A stretch of DNA of 35,927 nucleotides from CAZQGO01 sp964593065 (GCA_964593065.1 CAZQGO010000027.1:1-35927); one strand, 5' to 3'. Shown: positions 1 through 6,937, numbered from the stretch's first letter. Made by a program: numbers and translations. The notes: generated from the letters alone by a model not told the origin.

Positions 1-59
1 CCATCCGCGAGGGCGGCCACACGGTGGCCTCGGGCGTCATCTCCGAGATTATTGAGTAA
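1..59 (+). CDS. tuf: Elongation factor Tu, C-terminal end (partial)
   Basis: Only the last 18 codons and a TAA stop lie in the window, read in the frame starting at base 3. The peptide begins IREGGHTVASGV and ends with ISEIIE. This matches the extreme C-terminus of EF-Tu domain 3, where an REGG-T-V-GV pattern is almost invariant. EF-Tu delivers aminoacyl-tRNA to the ribosome as a GTP complex in the cytoplasm. Its place directly before rpmG, tRNA-Trp, secE and nusG is the common bacterial arrangement and supports the call. I see no hairpin terminator between this stop and rpmG, so co-transcription is likely. Confidence 0.9.
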   Translation, partial: IREGGHTVASGVISEIIE

Positions 60-101
60 CGCCGTTGCCCGGCGGGACCATGACAAGGACGGTCGTGTTC
101 G

Positions 102-251
102 ATGCGTGAATTCATCTATATGACTTGCAGTGACTGCAAGCGGCGGAACTACATCTCGACCCGCAACAAGAAAAAGCATCCCGAAAAGGTATCCCTCAAC
201 AAGTATTGCCGTTTTTGCAGGAAACACACCCTGCACAAGGAAAGCAAGTAG
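102..251 (+). CDS. rpmG: 50S ribosomal protein L33
   Basis: This 49-residue protein is too short for many ORF finders. It begins MREFIYMTCSDC and continues with a basic stretch (RNKKKHPEK) and the LNKYCRFCRKHTLHKE core typical of L33. Two CxxC pairs (CSDC near residue 9 and CRFC near residue 35) make it the zinc-binding C+ form, not the zinc-free C- paralogue that some bacteria also carry. The length is normal for the family. The start is the only in-frame ATG that fits, with an AAGGA tract about 12 bases upstream. L33 is a small protein of the large ribosomal subunit near the E site. The gene lies between tuf and tRNA-Trp in the usual order. Confidence 0.95.
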   Translation: MREFIYMTCSDCKRRNYISTRNKKKHPEKVSLNKYCRFCRKHTLHKESK

Positions 252-286
252 GCCCAGCGGCACCGGGAGGACACCTGCCCGGTTGC

Positions 287-363
287 AGGCCAGTAGCTCC
301 AACGGCTAGAGCACCGGTCTCCAAAACCGGGTGTTGCTGGTTCGAATCCAGCCTGGCCTGCCA
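287..363 (+). tRNA. trnW: tRNA-Trp (anticodon CCA)
   Basis: All arms can be folded by eye. The acceptor stem AGGCCAG (287-293) pairs perfectly with CTGGCCT (353-359), followed by discriminator G and an encoded CCA (361-363). The anticodon stem CCGGT (314-318) pairs with ACCGG (326-330) around a seven-base loop with CCA at 321-323, which reads UGG. The T arm has the GGTTCGAATCC core. A Trp tRNA between rpmG or tuf and secE is a widely conserved arrangement. Confidence 0.97.
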
Positions 364-390
364 GTTTGATCATCGCAAGCGGGAGCGGCT

Positions 391-576
391 ATGTTTGACA
401 AAACGATTACATTTATCCGGGAGTCCTACGGGGAGCTGAAGCGGGTCACCTGGCCGTCGCGCAAGGAAATCATGGGCTCGACCGTCGTGGTCTTGGTCGT
501 CGTGGGCATACTAATGCTTTGCATCGGGGTTTTTGACTTTCTCCTGACCCTGCTGGTGCGCATTATCGTGAGGTGA
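391..576 (+). CDS. secE: Preprotein translocase subunit SecE
   Basis: This 61-residue protein has the single-span SecE architecture. A short cytoplasmic amphipathic segment carries the family signature ELKRVTWPSRKE (about residues 16-27), and one hydrophobic membrane helix follows (about residues 31-57). SecE clamps SecY and is essential for the SecYEG channel in the inner membrane. The length is that of the short single-helix form, not the three-helix form of E. coli. It follows tRNA-Trp by 27 bases and its stop lies 4 bases before the nusG GTG. The final bases of secE (AGGTGA) form the nusG Shine-Dalgarno sequence, so the two genes are probably translationally coupled. Confidence 0.96.
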   Translation: MFDKTITFIRESYGELKRVTWPSRKEIMGSTVVVLVVVGILMLCIGVFDFLLTLLVRIIVR

Positions 577-580
577 AACC

Positions 581-1111
581 GTGGCTGCCATGTGGTACGT
601 GATCAACACCTATTCGGGCAACGAGATGAAAGTCAAGACCAACCTCGAGAACCGCATCCGGGCCCTGAGTATGGAGGAAAAGATTTTCCGCATTCTGATT
701 CCTTCGGAAGAGGTTTCGGAAATCCGGGGCGGAAAAAAGAAGATCTCGACCAAGCGCTTTTTTCCCGGCTACGTGCTGGTGGAAATGGACATGGACGAGG
801 AGTCCTGGTACGTCGTACGCAACACCCCCAAGGTCACCGGCTTCGTGGGGACCGGGACCAAGCCTACGCCCTTGACCGAAGAGGAGGTGGAGGCCATCAT
901 GGGCCAGATCACGGGGTCCAAGGCCAAACCCAAGCCCAAGGTCCTGTTTGAGCGCGGGGAGCGCGTCAAGGTCATCGACGGACCCTTCACCAATTTCAAC
1001 GGCGTGGTGGACGAGGTGAACCTGGAACGCGGCAAGCTGAAAGTCATGGTGTCCATCTTCGGCCGCCAGACGCCGGTGGAACTGGAATTCGTGCAAGTGG
1101 AAAAGGATTAA
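581..1111 (+). CDS. nusG: Transcription termination/antitermination factor NusG
   Basis: The 176-residue product has the two-domain NusG layout. The N-terminal NGN domain opens with MWYVINTYSGNE and contains KRFFPGYVLVEMDM (near residue 67). The C-terminal KOW domain contains GERVKVIDGPFTNFNGVV (near residue 126). NusG binds RNA polymerase, supports processivity, and links transcription to Rho or the ribosome. I chose GTG 581 because a GAGGTG Shine-Dalgarno at 570-575 is 5 bases away. The in-frame ATG at 590 would be 14 bases from it. The neighbours secE and rplK are the standard partners. Confidence 0.97.
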   Translation: MAAMWYVINTYSGNEMKVKTNLENRIRALSMEEKIFRILIPSEEVSEIRGGKKKISTKRFFPGYVLVEMDMDEESWYVVRNTPKVTGFVGTGTKPTPLTEEEVEAIMGQITGSKAKPKPKVLFERGERVKVIDGPFTNFNGVVDEVNLERGKLKVMVSIFGRQTPVELEFVQVEKD

Positions 1112-1136
1112 TTCGCGGAAAGAAAGGTGCGCGCCC

Positions 1137-1562
1137 ATGGCCAAGCAAATCAAAACCCAGGTCAAGCTGCAAGTGCCGGCCGGCAAGGCCAATCCGGCTC
1201 CGCCCGTCGGCCCGGCCTTGGGCCAGGCGGGGGTCAACATCATGGAGTTCTGCAAGGCCTTCAATGCCCAGACGCAGAACCAGGAGGGCATGATCATTCC
1301 GGTGGTGATCACCGTCTATGCGGACCGGTCCTTCTCCTTCATCTGCAAGACGCCGCCGGCTTCGATTTTGCTTAAGCGGGAGGCCGGTCTTGCCAAGGCC
1401 AGCCAGACCCCGGGGCGGCAGGTCATCGCCACGGTCAAGCGGGCCGCGGTGCGCAATATCGCCCGGACCAAGATGGTGGACTTAAACGCGGCCAGCGAAG
1501 AAGCCGCCATGCGCATGGTGGAAGGCACGGCGCGCAGCATGGGGATCACCGTCGAAGATTGA
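1137..1562 (+). CDS. rplK: 50S ribosomal protein L11
   Basis: The 141-residue length is exactly typical for L11. The N-terminal domain carries the KLQVPAGKANPAPPVGPALG pattern, in which the conserved prolines form the thiostrepton-binding region, followed by GVNIMEFCKAFN. The C-terminal rRNA-binding domain ends with the AARSMGI-type helix (TARSMGITVED). L11 forms the GTPase-associated centre of the 50S subunit with L10-L12. A Shine-Dalgarno AAAGGTG precedes the ATG. In E. coli the L11 and L1 genes are the distal control unit of L1 autoregulation. Here the 163-base spacer before rplA is long and strongly structured. Confidence 0.97.
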   Translation: MAKQIKTQVKLQVPAGKANPAPPVGPALGQAGVNIMEFCKAFNAQTQNQEGMIIPVVITVYADRSFSFICKTPPASILLKREAGLAKASQTPGRQVIATVKRAAVRNIARTKMVDLNAASEEAAMRMVEGTARSMGITVED

Positions 1563-1563
1563 C

Positions 1564-1702
1564 GCCTCGCCGCCGGCGAGGCTTGCAAGTGGAAACGAGA
1601 GAGCGGACCGCCCGGGAGAGGTTCTCTCCGGCCGGTTTTCTGCTCCCCGTGCGCCGCGAACCGCGGCGCGGACCGCTGTGGGAGGGCCCGGAATGCGGGC
1701 CC
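1564..1702 (+). promoter_or_regulatory. Hairpin-rich rplK-rplA intercistronic leader
   Basis: Four hairpins occur one after another in the mRNA between rplK and rplA. They are an 8-bp stem at 1564-1582 (GCCTCGCC/GGCGAGGC), a 6-bp stem at 1615-1629 (GGAGAG/CTCTCC), an 8-bp stem at 1651-1669 (GCGCCGCG/CGCGGCGC) and a 7-bp stem at 1684-1702 (GGGCCCG/CGGGCCC). None is followed by a T run, so they are not classical terminators. The rplA Shine-Dalgarno GGGAGG follows about 12 bases after the last stem. A role as an L1-binding or translational control site is inferred only from position. I could not match the L1 consensus with certainty. Confidence 0.5.
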
Positions 1703-1725
1703 GATAGGACCACGGGAGGCGTGAC

Positions 1726-2424
1726 ATGCGCAAAATCAGCAAACGGCATCAGAGCAATCTGAAGTTGGTCGACCGGACCCAAAAATATCCCCTGCCCGAG
1801 GCGGTCGAGCACATGCTCAAGGCCGCCAAGACCAAGTTCGATGAAACGATCGACTTGTCGGTCCGGCTGGGCGTGGATCCGAAAAAGGCGGACCAGCAGG
1901 TGCGCGGCACCATGGTCCTGCCGCACGGCACCGGCAAGAGCGTGCGCATCCTGGTGATCGCCAAGGGCGAGAAGATCAGCGAGGCGCTCGCGGCCGGGGC
2001 AGACTTCGCCGGTTTCGAGGACATGATCGCCAAAATTCAGGGCGGATGGCTGGACTTCGACACCGTCATCGCCTCGCCGGACGTCATGCGGGACGTGGGC
2101 AAGCTCGGCAAGATTCTCGGCACGCGTGGGCTGATGCCCAACCCCAAGGCCGGCACCGTGACCCCCAACCTCGCCCAGGCGATCGGCGAGGTCAAGGCCG
2201 GCCGGGTGGAATACCGCGTCAACAACGAAGGCCTGGTCAACATCGGAGTGGGAAAAATTTCCTTCGGCCACGACAAGATCTGCGACAATGTCCGCTTTGC
2301 CGTGGAGACCATCCTGAAAGCCAAGCCCTCGGGGGCCAAGGGACAATATATGAAGAACGTGGTCGTGTCCGCCACCATGGGGCCCGGCTTTAAGCTGGAT
2401 CTGGCGCAGTTCAAGGTGAAATAA
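1726..2424 (+). CDS. rplA: 50S ribosomal protein L1
   Basis: The 232-residue product is the normal length for L1. It contains the RNA-binding core DLSVRLGVDPKKADQQVRGT (near residue 45), the VIAKGEK segment, and the hinge-domain signature LGTRGLMPNPKAGTVT (near residue 127) followed by the AGRVEYRVNNEG loop. L1 forms the mobile L1 stalk of the 50S subunit, binds helices 76-78 of 23S rRNA, and in many bacteria represses its own operon mRNA. The start ATG has a GGGAGG Shine-Dalgarno seven bases upstream. An L10-type leader follows the stop after 15 bases. Confidence 0.97.
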   Translation: MRKISKRHQSNLKLVDRTQKYPLPEAVEHMLKAAKTKFDETIDLSVRLGVDPKKADQQVRGTMVLPHGTGKSVRILVIAKGEKISEALAAGADFAGFEDMIAKIQGGWLDFDTVIASPDVMRDVGKLGKILGTRGLMPNPKAGTVTPNLAQAIGEVKAGRVEYRVNNEGLVNIGVGKISFGHDKICDNVRFAVETILKAKPSGAKGQYMKNVVVSATMGPGFKLDLAQFKVK

Positions 2425-2438
2425 GACCTGGAGAGTCA

Positions 2439-2515
2439 ACCGATCGAAGACCGTCGGTGCCGGCGCAGGCCGGCTTAAACGCGCGGGACTTGCCCGCGCG
2501 GCCCACCGAGATCGG
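2439..2515 (+). promoter_or_regulatory. L10-type ribosomal protein leader (rplJ autoregulatory RNA)
   Basis: The sequence folds as a three-way junction like the known L10 leader. The outer stem is CCGATC (2440-2445) with GATCGG (2510-2515). A strongly asymmetric internal loop (GAAGACCGT against a single A) is of kink-turn type. The second stem is CGGTG (2455-2459) with CACCG (2504-2508). Two inner hairpins follow, GCCGGC/GCCGGC (2459-2474) and an 8-bp CGCGCGGG/CCCGCGCG stem (2480-2500). In known cases the L10(L12)4 complex binds this RNA and reduces rplJL expression. The identification rests on the fold and on the position between rplA and rplJ; a covariance search would settle it. Confidence 0.7.
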
Positions 2516-2584
2516 GTGTGGTTTCGGGAACAGCCACGACGGCGCGCAGGCAGAAGGCGTGCCGCGCGGGGCGGTGCCCGGACA

Positions 2585-2611
2585 CCCCGGCCGGCACGGT
2601 CGGGGTTTTTT
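2585..2611 (+). terminator. Intrinsic terminator (attenuator) upstream of rplJ
   Basis: A 9-bp GC-rich stem with one G-U pair (CCCCGGCCG paired with CGGTCGGGG, loop GCA) spans 2585-2605. Six T residues follow at 2606-2611. It lies between the L10-type leader and rplJ, inside an operon whose later genes have no other visible promoter. The natural reading is a regulated attenuator that lets L10-L12 control transcription into rplJL. Its shape is as good as that of the operon-end terminator after rplL. Confidence 0.8.
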
Positions 2612-2698
2612 GTTTCCGGGCCGTCCGGGCGGAGAAAGCCGGGAGTCTCCCGGCCGGCCTGAGCAGGGTGGAAGACCACAGAAAGGCGGTGCATCCGC

Positions 2699-3232
2699 AT
2701 GGCAACCAGCAAGGCGAAAAAAACCCAGGTGATGGAGCAGGTCCGTGAAATCCTCCAGTCCAACGCCGACTTGATCCTGACGGAATACCGCGGGCTCGAC
2801 GTCGAGAAAATGACGGAGCTGCGGGCGACCCTGCGCAAGGCCGGGGTGAAGTACAAGATTCTCAAGAACACGCTGCTGAAAAAACTGGTAAGCGAGTCTG
2901 CCCTGGGGAACCTGGATCCGTACTTGGCCGGACCGATCGGCGTGGCCTTCCTGGGCGCGGAGGTGACCGCGGCCGCGAAAGCCCTGACGGCCTTCGCCAA
3001 GAAAAACGAAATGCTCGTGATCAAGGCGGGCTACATCGAAGGCCGCGTGCTGGGCTTCGACGGCATCCAGGCCGTGGCGACCCTGCCGTCCCGCGAAGTG
3101 ATGCTGGCCGTCCTGCTGGGGACCTTCCAAGCGCCCCTCCGGGCCTTCCTGACCGTGGCCCAGGGCAACACGCGGAAACTGGCCTATGCCTTGAACGCCC
3201 TCAAGCAGAAGAAGGAAAAGGCCGCGGCCTAG
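2699..3232 (+). CDS. rplJ: 50S ribosomal protein L10
   Basis: The 177-residue product has the L10 fold. The N-terminal rRNA-binding domain contains LILTEYRGLDVEKMTELRATLRK-like sequence (about residues 26-48) and YKILKNTLLKK. The central GPIGVAF segment is characteristic, and a C-terminal helix rich in Ala and Lys binds L12 dimers. L10 anchors the L7/L12 stalk, which recruits translation factors. The ATG is preceded by AAAGG about 12 bases upstream. Expression is probably controlled by the leader and attenuator just before it. The spacing to rplL is 153 bases and includes a hairpin at 3284-3310. Confidence 0.96.
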   Translation: MATSKAKKTQVMEQVREILQSNADLILTEYRGLDVEKMTELRATLRKAGVKYKILKNTLLKKLVSESALGNLDPYLAGPIGVAFLGAEVTAAAKALTAFAKKNEMLVIKAGYIEGRVLGFDGIQAVATLPSREVMLAVLLGTFQAPLRAFLTVAQGNTRKLAYALNALKQKKEKAAA

Positions 3233-3283
3233 ACGGCCCGGCTGCGGCGGCCGCCGGGACGCGGACGCTTTCATTTTAACCGA

Positions 3284-3310
3284 CCTTGCGCGCGCTGGCC
3301 GCGCACAAGG
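3284..3310 (+). promoter_or_regulatory. Stem-loop in the rplJ-rplL spacer
   Basis: CCTTG-C-GCGCG (3284-3294) pairs with CGCGC-A-CAAGG (3300-3310) around a CTGGC loop, giving ten pairs and one C-A mismatch. No T run follows. It lies about 75 bases before the rplL start. A role in mRNA processing or in raising L12 output relative to L10 is inference only. Confidence 0.4.
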
Positions 3311-3385
3311 CAGAAATCATATACAAACGGGACCGACTTCGTGGCGGCCCGGAATTAAAAGTCTCACTCGAAAAGGAGAACGAAC

Positions 3386-3775
3386 ATGGCAATGACCAAG
3401 GAAGAAATTATCGATGTCATCGGCGGCATGACCGTGCTGGAGCTGTCCGAGTTGGTGAAGGCGATGGAAGAGAAGTTCGGGGTGTCCGCCGCGGCGCCCG
3501 TGATGGTGGGCGGAGGCATGCCCGCCGCCGGCGGCGGAGAGAGTGCGGCCGCCGCCGAGGAGAAGACCAGTTTCGACGTGATCTTAAGCGGCGCCGGGGA
3601 TAAAAAGATCCAGGTCATCAAGGTCGTGCGGGAACTCACCGGCCTCGGCTTGAAAGAAGCCAAGGACTTGGTGGATGGAGCGCCCAAACCGGTCAAGGAA
3701 GGCGTTACCAAGGAAGAAGCCGACAAGCTCAAGGCCAAGCTTGAGGAAGCCGGCGGCATCATCGAGGTGAAATAA
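3386..3775 (+). CDS. rplL: 50S ribosomal protein L7/L12
   Basis: The 129-residue product has the three L7/L12 parts. An N-terminal dimerisation helix opens with MTKEEIIDVIGGMTVLEL. An Ala/Gly-rich hinge covers about residues 34-57. The C-terminal factor-binding domain contains KTSFDVIL, KIQVIKVVRELTGLGLKEAK and VDGAPKPVKEGV. Several copies sit on L10 to form the stalk that binds EF-Tu, EF-G and initiation factors. A strong AAGGAG Shine-Dalgarno precedes the ATG. The gene is followed by a terminator and not by rpoB, which is unusual. Confidence 0.98.
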   Translation: MAMTKEEIIDVIGGMTVLELSELVKAMEEKFGVSAAAPVMVGGGMPAAGGGESAAAAEEKTSFDVILSGAGDKKIQVIKVVRELTGLGLKEAKDLVDGAPKPVKEGVTKEEADKLKAKLEEAGGIIEVK

Positions 3776-3809
3776 AACCCGCCGCCGTTTCCGCGGCAGC
3801 GTCCCGAAC

Positions 3810-3852
3810 AGCCCCGCCCGCACGGAATCTTTCCGAGCCGGCGGGGCTTTTT
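3810..3852 (+). terminator. Intrinsic terminator after rplL
   Basis: The outer stem AGCCCCGCC (3810-3818) pairs with GGCGGGGCT (3840-3848). An inner stem CGGAA/TTCCG lies around 3823-3835. A T run follows at 3848-3852. It closes the ribosomal operon 35 bases after the rplL stop. Confidence 0.85.
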
Positions 3853-3892
3853 GTTAGCGGGGAACGGTTTTTGGCGCGCAGAGAGTTTTGAC

Positions 3893-3921
3893 TTGCCCTG
3901 GAGTCGAGGCGGGGCTACAAT
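3893..3921 (+). promoter_or_regulatory. Sigma-70-type promoter for the outer-membrane barrel gene
   Basis: A -35 element TTGCCC (3893-3898) and a -10 element TACAAT (3916-3921) are separated by exactly 17 bases. The nearby TTGACT would need a 22-base spacer and was not used. The ATG of the next gene is about 50 bases downstream of the expected start site. Confidence 0.65.
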
Positions 3922-3977
3922 AAAGGTCTGCCCCGGGAAACGGCGGAGGCGATTTTGATCCGTGGAGGGATGCTGCC

Positions 3978-4856
3978 ATGAGAAAGTTCTGCTTGGGTTT
4001 GTTGACTATCGCCCTGGGCCTGGCGCCTACCTGGGCGGGGGCCGAACCGATCGCCTTCGAGCAGGCGGCCAACGTCACCGGCATGGGCGGTTTCGAGGTG
4101 GGCGCCGAGGTGGATTACGCCTATGAAAAAATCGAGGAGCAGGGCTTAGGCGCCACCATCGAGCAAACGCTGCTGGATATTCCGGTGTTCCTGCGCGTGG
4201 GCATTCCGATCTTGGAAGCCAAGCTGACGATCCCGTACGGCAGCGTGGAGTCCGACATTCAGAATGTCCGCAACGAAAACTTCAGCGGCATCAAGGACAT
4301 CGGCCTGCAGCTGAAAACCGGCCTCTTGAGCCTGCCCAATTTCGCGGCGGCCCTGGGACTGGCCACCGGTTTCCCGACCGGGGATCCCATGAAGTACCTG
4401 GGCGAAGGCTTGGATCTTTTTCCCTTCGCGGCGGTCGATATGGACCTGGTGTTCCTCAAGCTGCACGGCAACATCGGTTACGAATACCGCGGGGAATACG
4501 CCGTGGATGTAGATCCCGCCACGGGCGCGGTCAGCCAGGGTCTGAAGGTCAAGCCGGGGGACGCGACGCATTATGCCCTGGGCGTGGAAATCCCGGCGGG
4601 GGAAACTTTCTCCCTGCATGCGGAACTTCTCGGCAGCAGTTACGGGGGCGTGAAAATCGGCGGCAATCCGCTGGCGGATTCGGCGGGTTCGACCTTGTCC
4701 GTCTTGCCGGGGGTGCGCGCCAAGGCCGGACCGCTGAAGGCCAAACTGGGAGTCGAGATTCCCCTGACGCGGCAGGAGGACCGCCCGGCCTTGGGGTATG
4801 CGCCGCGCAGCGACTGGCGTATTCTGGGGGGCGTGAGCCTGCAGTTTTCGCTGTAA
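3978..4856 (+). CDS. Predicted outer-membrane beta-barrel protein
   Basis: The 292-residue product starts with a clear Sec signal peptide (MRKFCLGLLTIALGLAPTW, cleavage near AGA-EP at about residue 23). The rest shows alternating hydrophobic/polar strands with many Gly and aromatic residues and ends in LQFSL, as expected for an outer-membrane barrel. The pattern GFEVGAEVDYAYEK, then FLRVGIPILEAKLTIPYG, then GIKDIGLQLKTGLL and TGFPTG resembles the MetA-pathway/transporter-like barrel family (PF13557 type). That assignment is from memory of the pattern and not a search. A GGAGG Shine-Dalgarno lies 9 bases before the ATG. The gene has its own promoter and terminator, so it is a single-gene unit. 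The substrate is unknown. Confidence 0.75.
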   Translation: MRKFCLGLLTIALGLAPTWAGAEPIAFEQAANVTGMGGFEVGAEVDYAYEKIEEQGLGATIEQTLLDIPVFLRVGIPILEAKLTIPYGSVESDIQNVRNENFSGIKDIGLQLKTGLLSLPNFAAALGLATGFPTGDPMKYLGEGLDLFPFAAVDMDLVFLKLHGNIGYEYRGEYAVDVDPATGAVSQGLKVKPGDATHYALGVEIPAGETFSLHAELLGSSYGGVKIGGNPLADSAGSTLSVLPGVRAKAGPLKAKLGVEIPLTRQEDRPALGYAPRSDWRILGGVSLQFSL

Positions 4857-4884
4857 TCAAAGGATTTCCATTCGGAAAAAATTC

Positions 4885-4917
4885 AGGGGCACGGCGCGCC
4901 GTGCCCCTATTCTTTTT
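4885..4917 (+). terminator. Intrinsic terminator after the barrel gene
   Basis: A perfect inverted repeat with 12-base arms (AGGGGCACGGCG and its complement, 4885-4908) is followed by ATTCTTTTT to 4917. It lies 29 bases after the stop of the barrel gene and just before the NYN-domain gene. Confidence 0.85.
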
Positions 4918-4935
4918 AGCGGGGATACCGGGATC

Positions 4936-5463
4936 ATGTCCAAGCATCTGCTGGTGGATGGCTTCAATCTTATCCGCCGCGACCGCGAATTGAGCGGCGT
5001 AGAACAGCGCAATTTTTACGGGGCCCAGCAGTTGCTCTTGGAACGCCTGGCGGTCTACCGCCGGGGCACCAGCCACCGCGTGACCGTCATCTTCGACGGT
5101 CATGGAGGCCCCAACCCCCACCGCAGCCGCAGCCATCACAACGGCGTGGACATCGTTTATTCCGCGCACGGCGAAACGGCGGACGACGTGATCAAGGATC
5201 TTGTTTCCCGGCCCGGAACCCCGGGCGGCCTGCTGGTGGCGACCGCGGACCGCGACCTGGCCCATTCCTGCCGGACCCATGGCGTGCCGGTCATCGCGCC
5301 CGGGGAGCTCATGGCGCGTTCCCGCCCCAAAATCCGGCCTCCGGCCGGCGACGAATTCTGGCAAGGCAAGCAGGAGGAAACCGGCTGGGCGGGCCACACC
5401 CGCAAGAAGGGCAATCCCAGCCGCAAACCAAAAACGCAACGCCGTCCCAGCGGCCTGTGGTAG
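4936..5463 (+). CDS. YacP/Rae1-like NYN-domain ribonuclease
   Basis: The 175-residue product matches the YacP (DUF901) branch of NYN/PIN-like nucleases. It opens with HLLVDGFNLIRR, the first acidic metal ligand being in VDGFN. It continues with VIFDGHGG (near residue 57), the GETADDVI acidic motif (near 80) and VATADRDLA (near 100). These are the four acidic strand ends of the fold. The tail after residue 140 is basic and probably disordered (RKKGNPSRKPKTQRR), suitable for RNA binding. The Bacillus member Rae1 cleaves mRNA on the ribosome, and a similar role here is inferred. The gene is convergent with pncB, with only 16 bases between stops and no visible terminator. Confidence 0.8.
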   Translation: MSKHLLVDGFNLIRRDRELSGVEQRNFYGAQQLLLERLAVYRRGTSHRVTVIFDGHGGPNPHRSRSHHNGVDIVYSAHGETADDVIKDLVSRPGTPGGLLVATADRDLAHSCRTHGVPVIAPGELMARSRPKIRPPAGDEFWQGKQEETGWAGHTRKKGNPSRKPKTQRRPSGLW

Positions 5464-5479
5464 GACGCCGCCGGGGAAG

Positions 5480-6937
5480 TTATTCCGAGACTCGCGCCAG
5501 CAGGTTTTGCTTGATTTGGGCGAGGGCGGGAGAGAGGCCGAGCCAGTAAATTTCAGGATTGCGCAGGCGCAGGTACTCTTCGGGGAATTCGGCCAGGCAC
5601 CGGCGCGCACGGGTCCGGATGCTTTCCAGCGGGGGGGAAGGCTGGAGGCGGCGTCCGTGGCGCGCTACCGGCACCAGCAGGTTCTCCGTGCGCGCGATAT
5701 TTTTCAGGATGCGTTTTTGGTGCAGGTATTGCCGGTCGATGGCCTCGACCGCGGAGGAATCGGGGACCGGCTCTTCCTCGGAAATGAGGATGTCGCCCAG
5801 GGGGTGCTGGTCGTCGTCATAGCAGCGAATCGGCCGCTTCAGGCCCGGGTCCGTGGTTTTTTCCGGATTGCCGGAAAGTTTGATGCGCGGCTCCCAACGC
5901 CCGTCTGTTTGCGCGGCCACCAGCTTGTAGACGCCGTCCAGGGCCGGGTGGTCCTTGGAGGTGATCAGGTGCGTACCCACGGCCCAGGTGTTGATCTTGG
6001 CGCCCTGCCGTTTCAAATCCGCGATTAAATCCTCATCCAGGTCGTTGGTGCCCACGATGCGCACGTCGGGCATCCCCGCCTGGACGAATTGCCGGTAGGC
6101 CGCCTTGGACAATTTGGCCAGGTCACCCGAATCGATGCGGATGGCGGGCTGGATGTGGGGACGCGCCGCGAAGGCCGCGATGGCGTTGGGGACGCCGCTG
6201 CGGAGCGTATCATAGGTGTCCACCAGCAAGACGCATCCTTCCGGAAAGGTGTCGGCAAAGGCATCGAAGGCCCGCCGCTCGTCGGGAAAATTCATGACCC
6301 AGGAATGGGCGTGGGTGCCGCGCACCGGAATGTTGAACAGGCGGCCCGCCAGTACGTTGCTGGTGCCCACGCAGCCGCCCAGATAGGCCGCGCGACTGCC
6401 GGCCAGCCCTCCGTCCGGTCCCTGGGCGCGGCGCAGGCCGAATTCGAGCACCGGCTCTCCCTGTGCGGCCTGGCAGATGCGGGCGGTCTTGGTGGCGATC
6501 AGGGATTGGTAATTCATGCAGTTGAGCAGGAAGGTCTCCACGAGCTGGGCATGGGCCAAGGGCCCGCTGACGCGCAGAACGGGTTCGTGCGGGAAGGCCG
6601 GCGTGCCCTCGGGAAAGGCCAGGATCTCCAGGTCGGGTTTGAAATTGGCCAGGTAATCCAAGGTGGGTAGATCGAAACTTCCGAGGCTTTCCAGGTATTC
6701 CAGATCATCCGGCGTGAAATGCAGGTTCTCCAGGTAATCCAGGAATTGCTCCAGACCTGCGCTCAGCACAAATCCGGTGTGAGGCGGCAAGGTGCGGAAG
6801 AAATATTCGAACGCCGCCGGCCGCTCGGCCAGACCGTGCCGGAGATAGCCCGATACCATGGTCAGCTCGTAATAATCCGTCAGCAGAGCCAGCTCGCGCC
6901 GTTGCATCCATTGCCGGGGGACGCCGGACGGAGTCAT
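5480..6937 (-). CDS. pncB: Nicotinate phosphoribosyltransferase
   Basis: The 485-residue enzyme converts nicotinate and PRPP to nicotinate mononucleotide for NAD salvage. The N-terminus has LLTDYYELTMVSGYL, the classic TDxYxLTM motif. EFGLRRAQGPDG (near residue 158), GCVGTSNVLAG, GTHAHSWVM with the catalytic-type His, VDTYDTLRSG, IRIDSGDLA and IVGTNDLDE follow in the family order. The open frame extends far upstream through pncA sequence in another frame. I chose ATG 6937 because it overlaps the pncA stop as ATGA, which is a standard translational-coupling junction and gives the family's normal length. The gene is the second of a two-gene operon. Confidence 0.95.
   Translation of the reverse strand: MTPSGVPRQWMQRRELALLTDYYELTMVSGYLRHGLAERPAAFEYFFRTLPPHTGFVLSAGLEQFLDYLENLHFTPDDLEYLESLGSFDLPTLDYLANFKPDLEILAFPEGTPAFPHEPVLRVSGPLAHAQLVETFLLNCMNYQSLIATKTARICQAAQGEPVLEFGLRRAQGPDGGLAGSRAAYLGGCVGTSNVLAGRLFNIPVRGTHAHSWVMNFPDERRAFDAFADTFPEGCVLLVDTYDTLRSGVPNAIAAFAARPHIQPAIRIDSGDLAKLSKAAYRQFVQAGMPDVRIVGTNDLDEDLIADLKRQGAKINTWAVGTHLITSKDHPALDGVYKLVAAQTDGRWEPRIKLSGNPEKTTDPGLKRPIRCYDDDQHPLGDILISEEEPVPDSSAVEAIDRQYLHQKRILKNIARTENLLVPVARHGRRLQPSPPLESIRTRARRCLAEFPEEYLRLRNPEIYWLGLSPALAQIKQNLLARVSE

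Noticed and set aside
1546..3024. A 492-codon minus-strand frame across rplK, rplA and rplJ
   Set aside because: It runs through three certain ribosomal protein genes and two structured leaders, so it is a GC-driven shadow.
3888..3921. TTGACT at 3888 as the -35 of the barrel-gene promoter
   Set aside because: The spacer to TACAAT would be 22 bases. TTGCCC at 3893 gives exactly 17.
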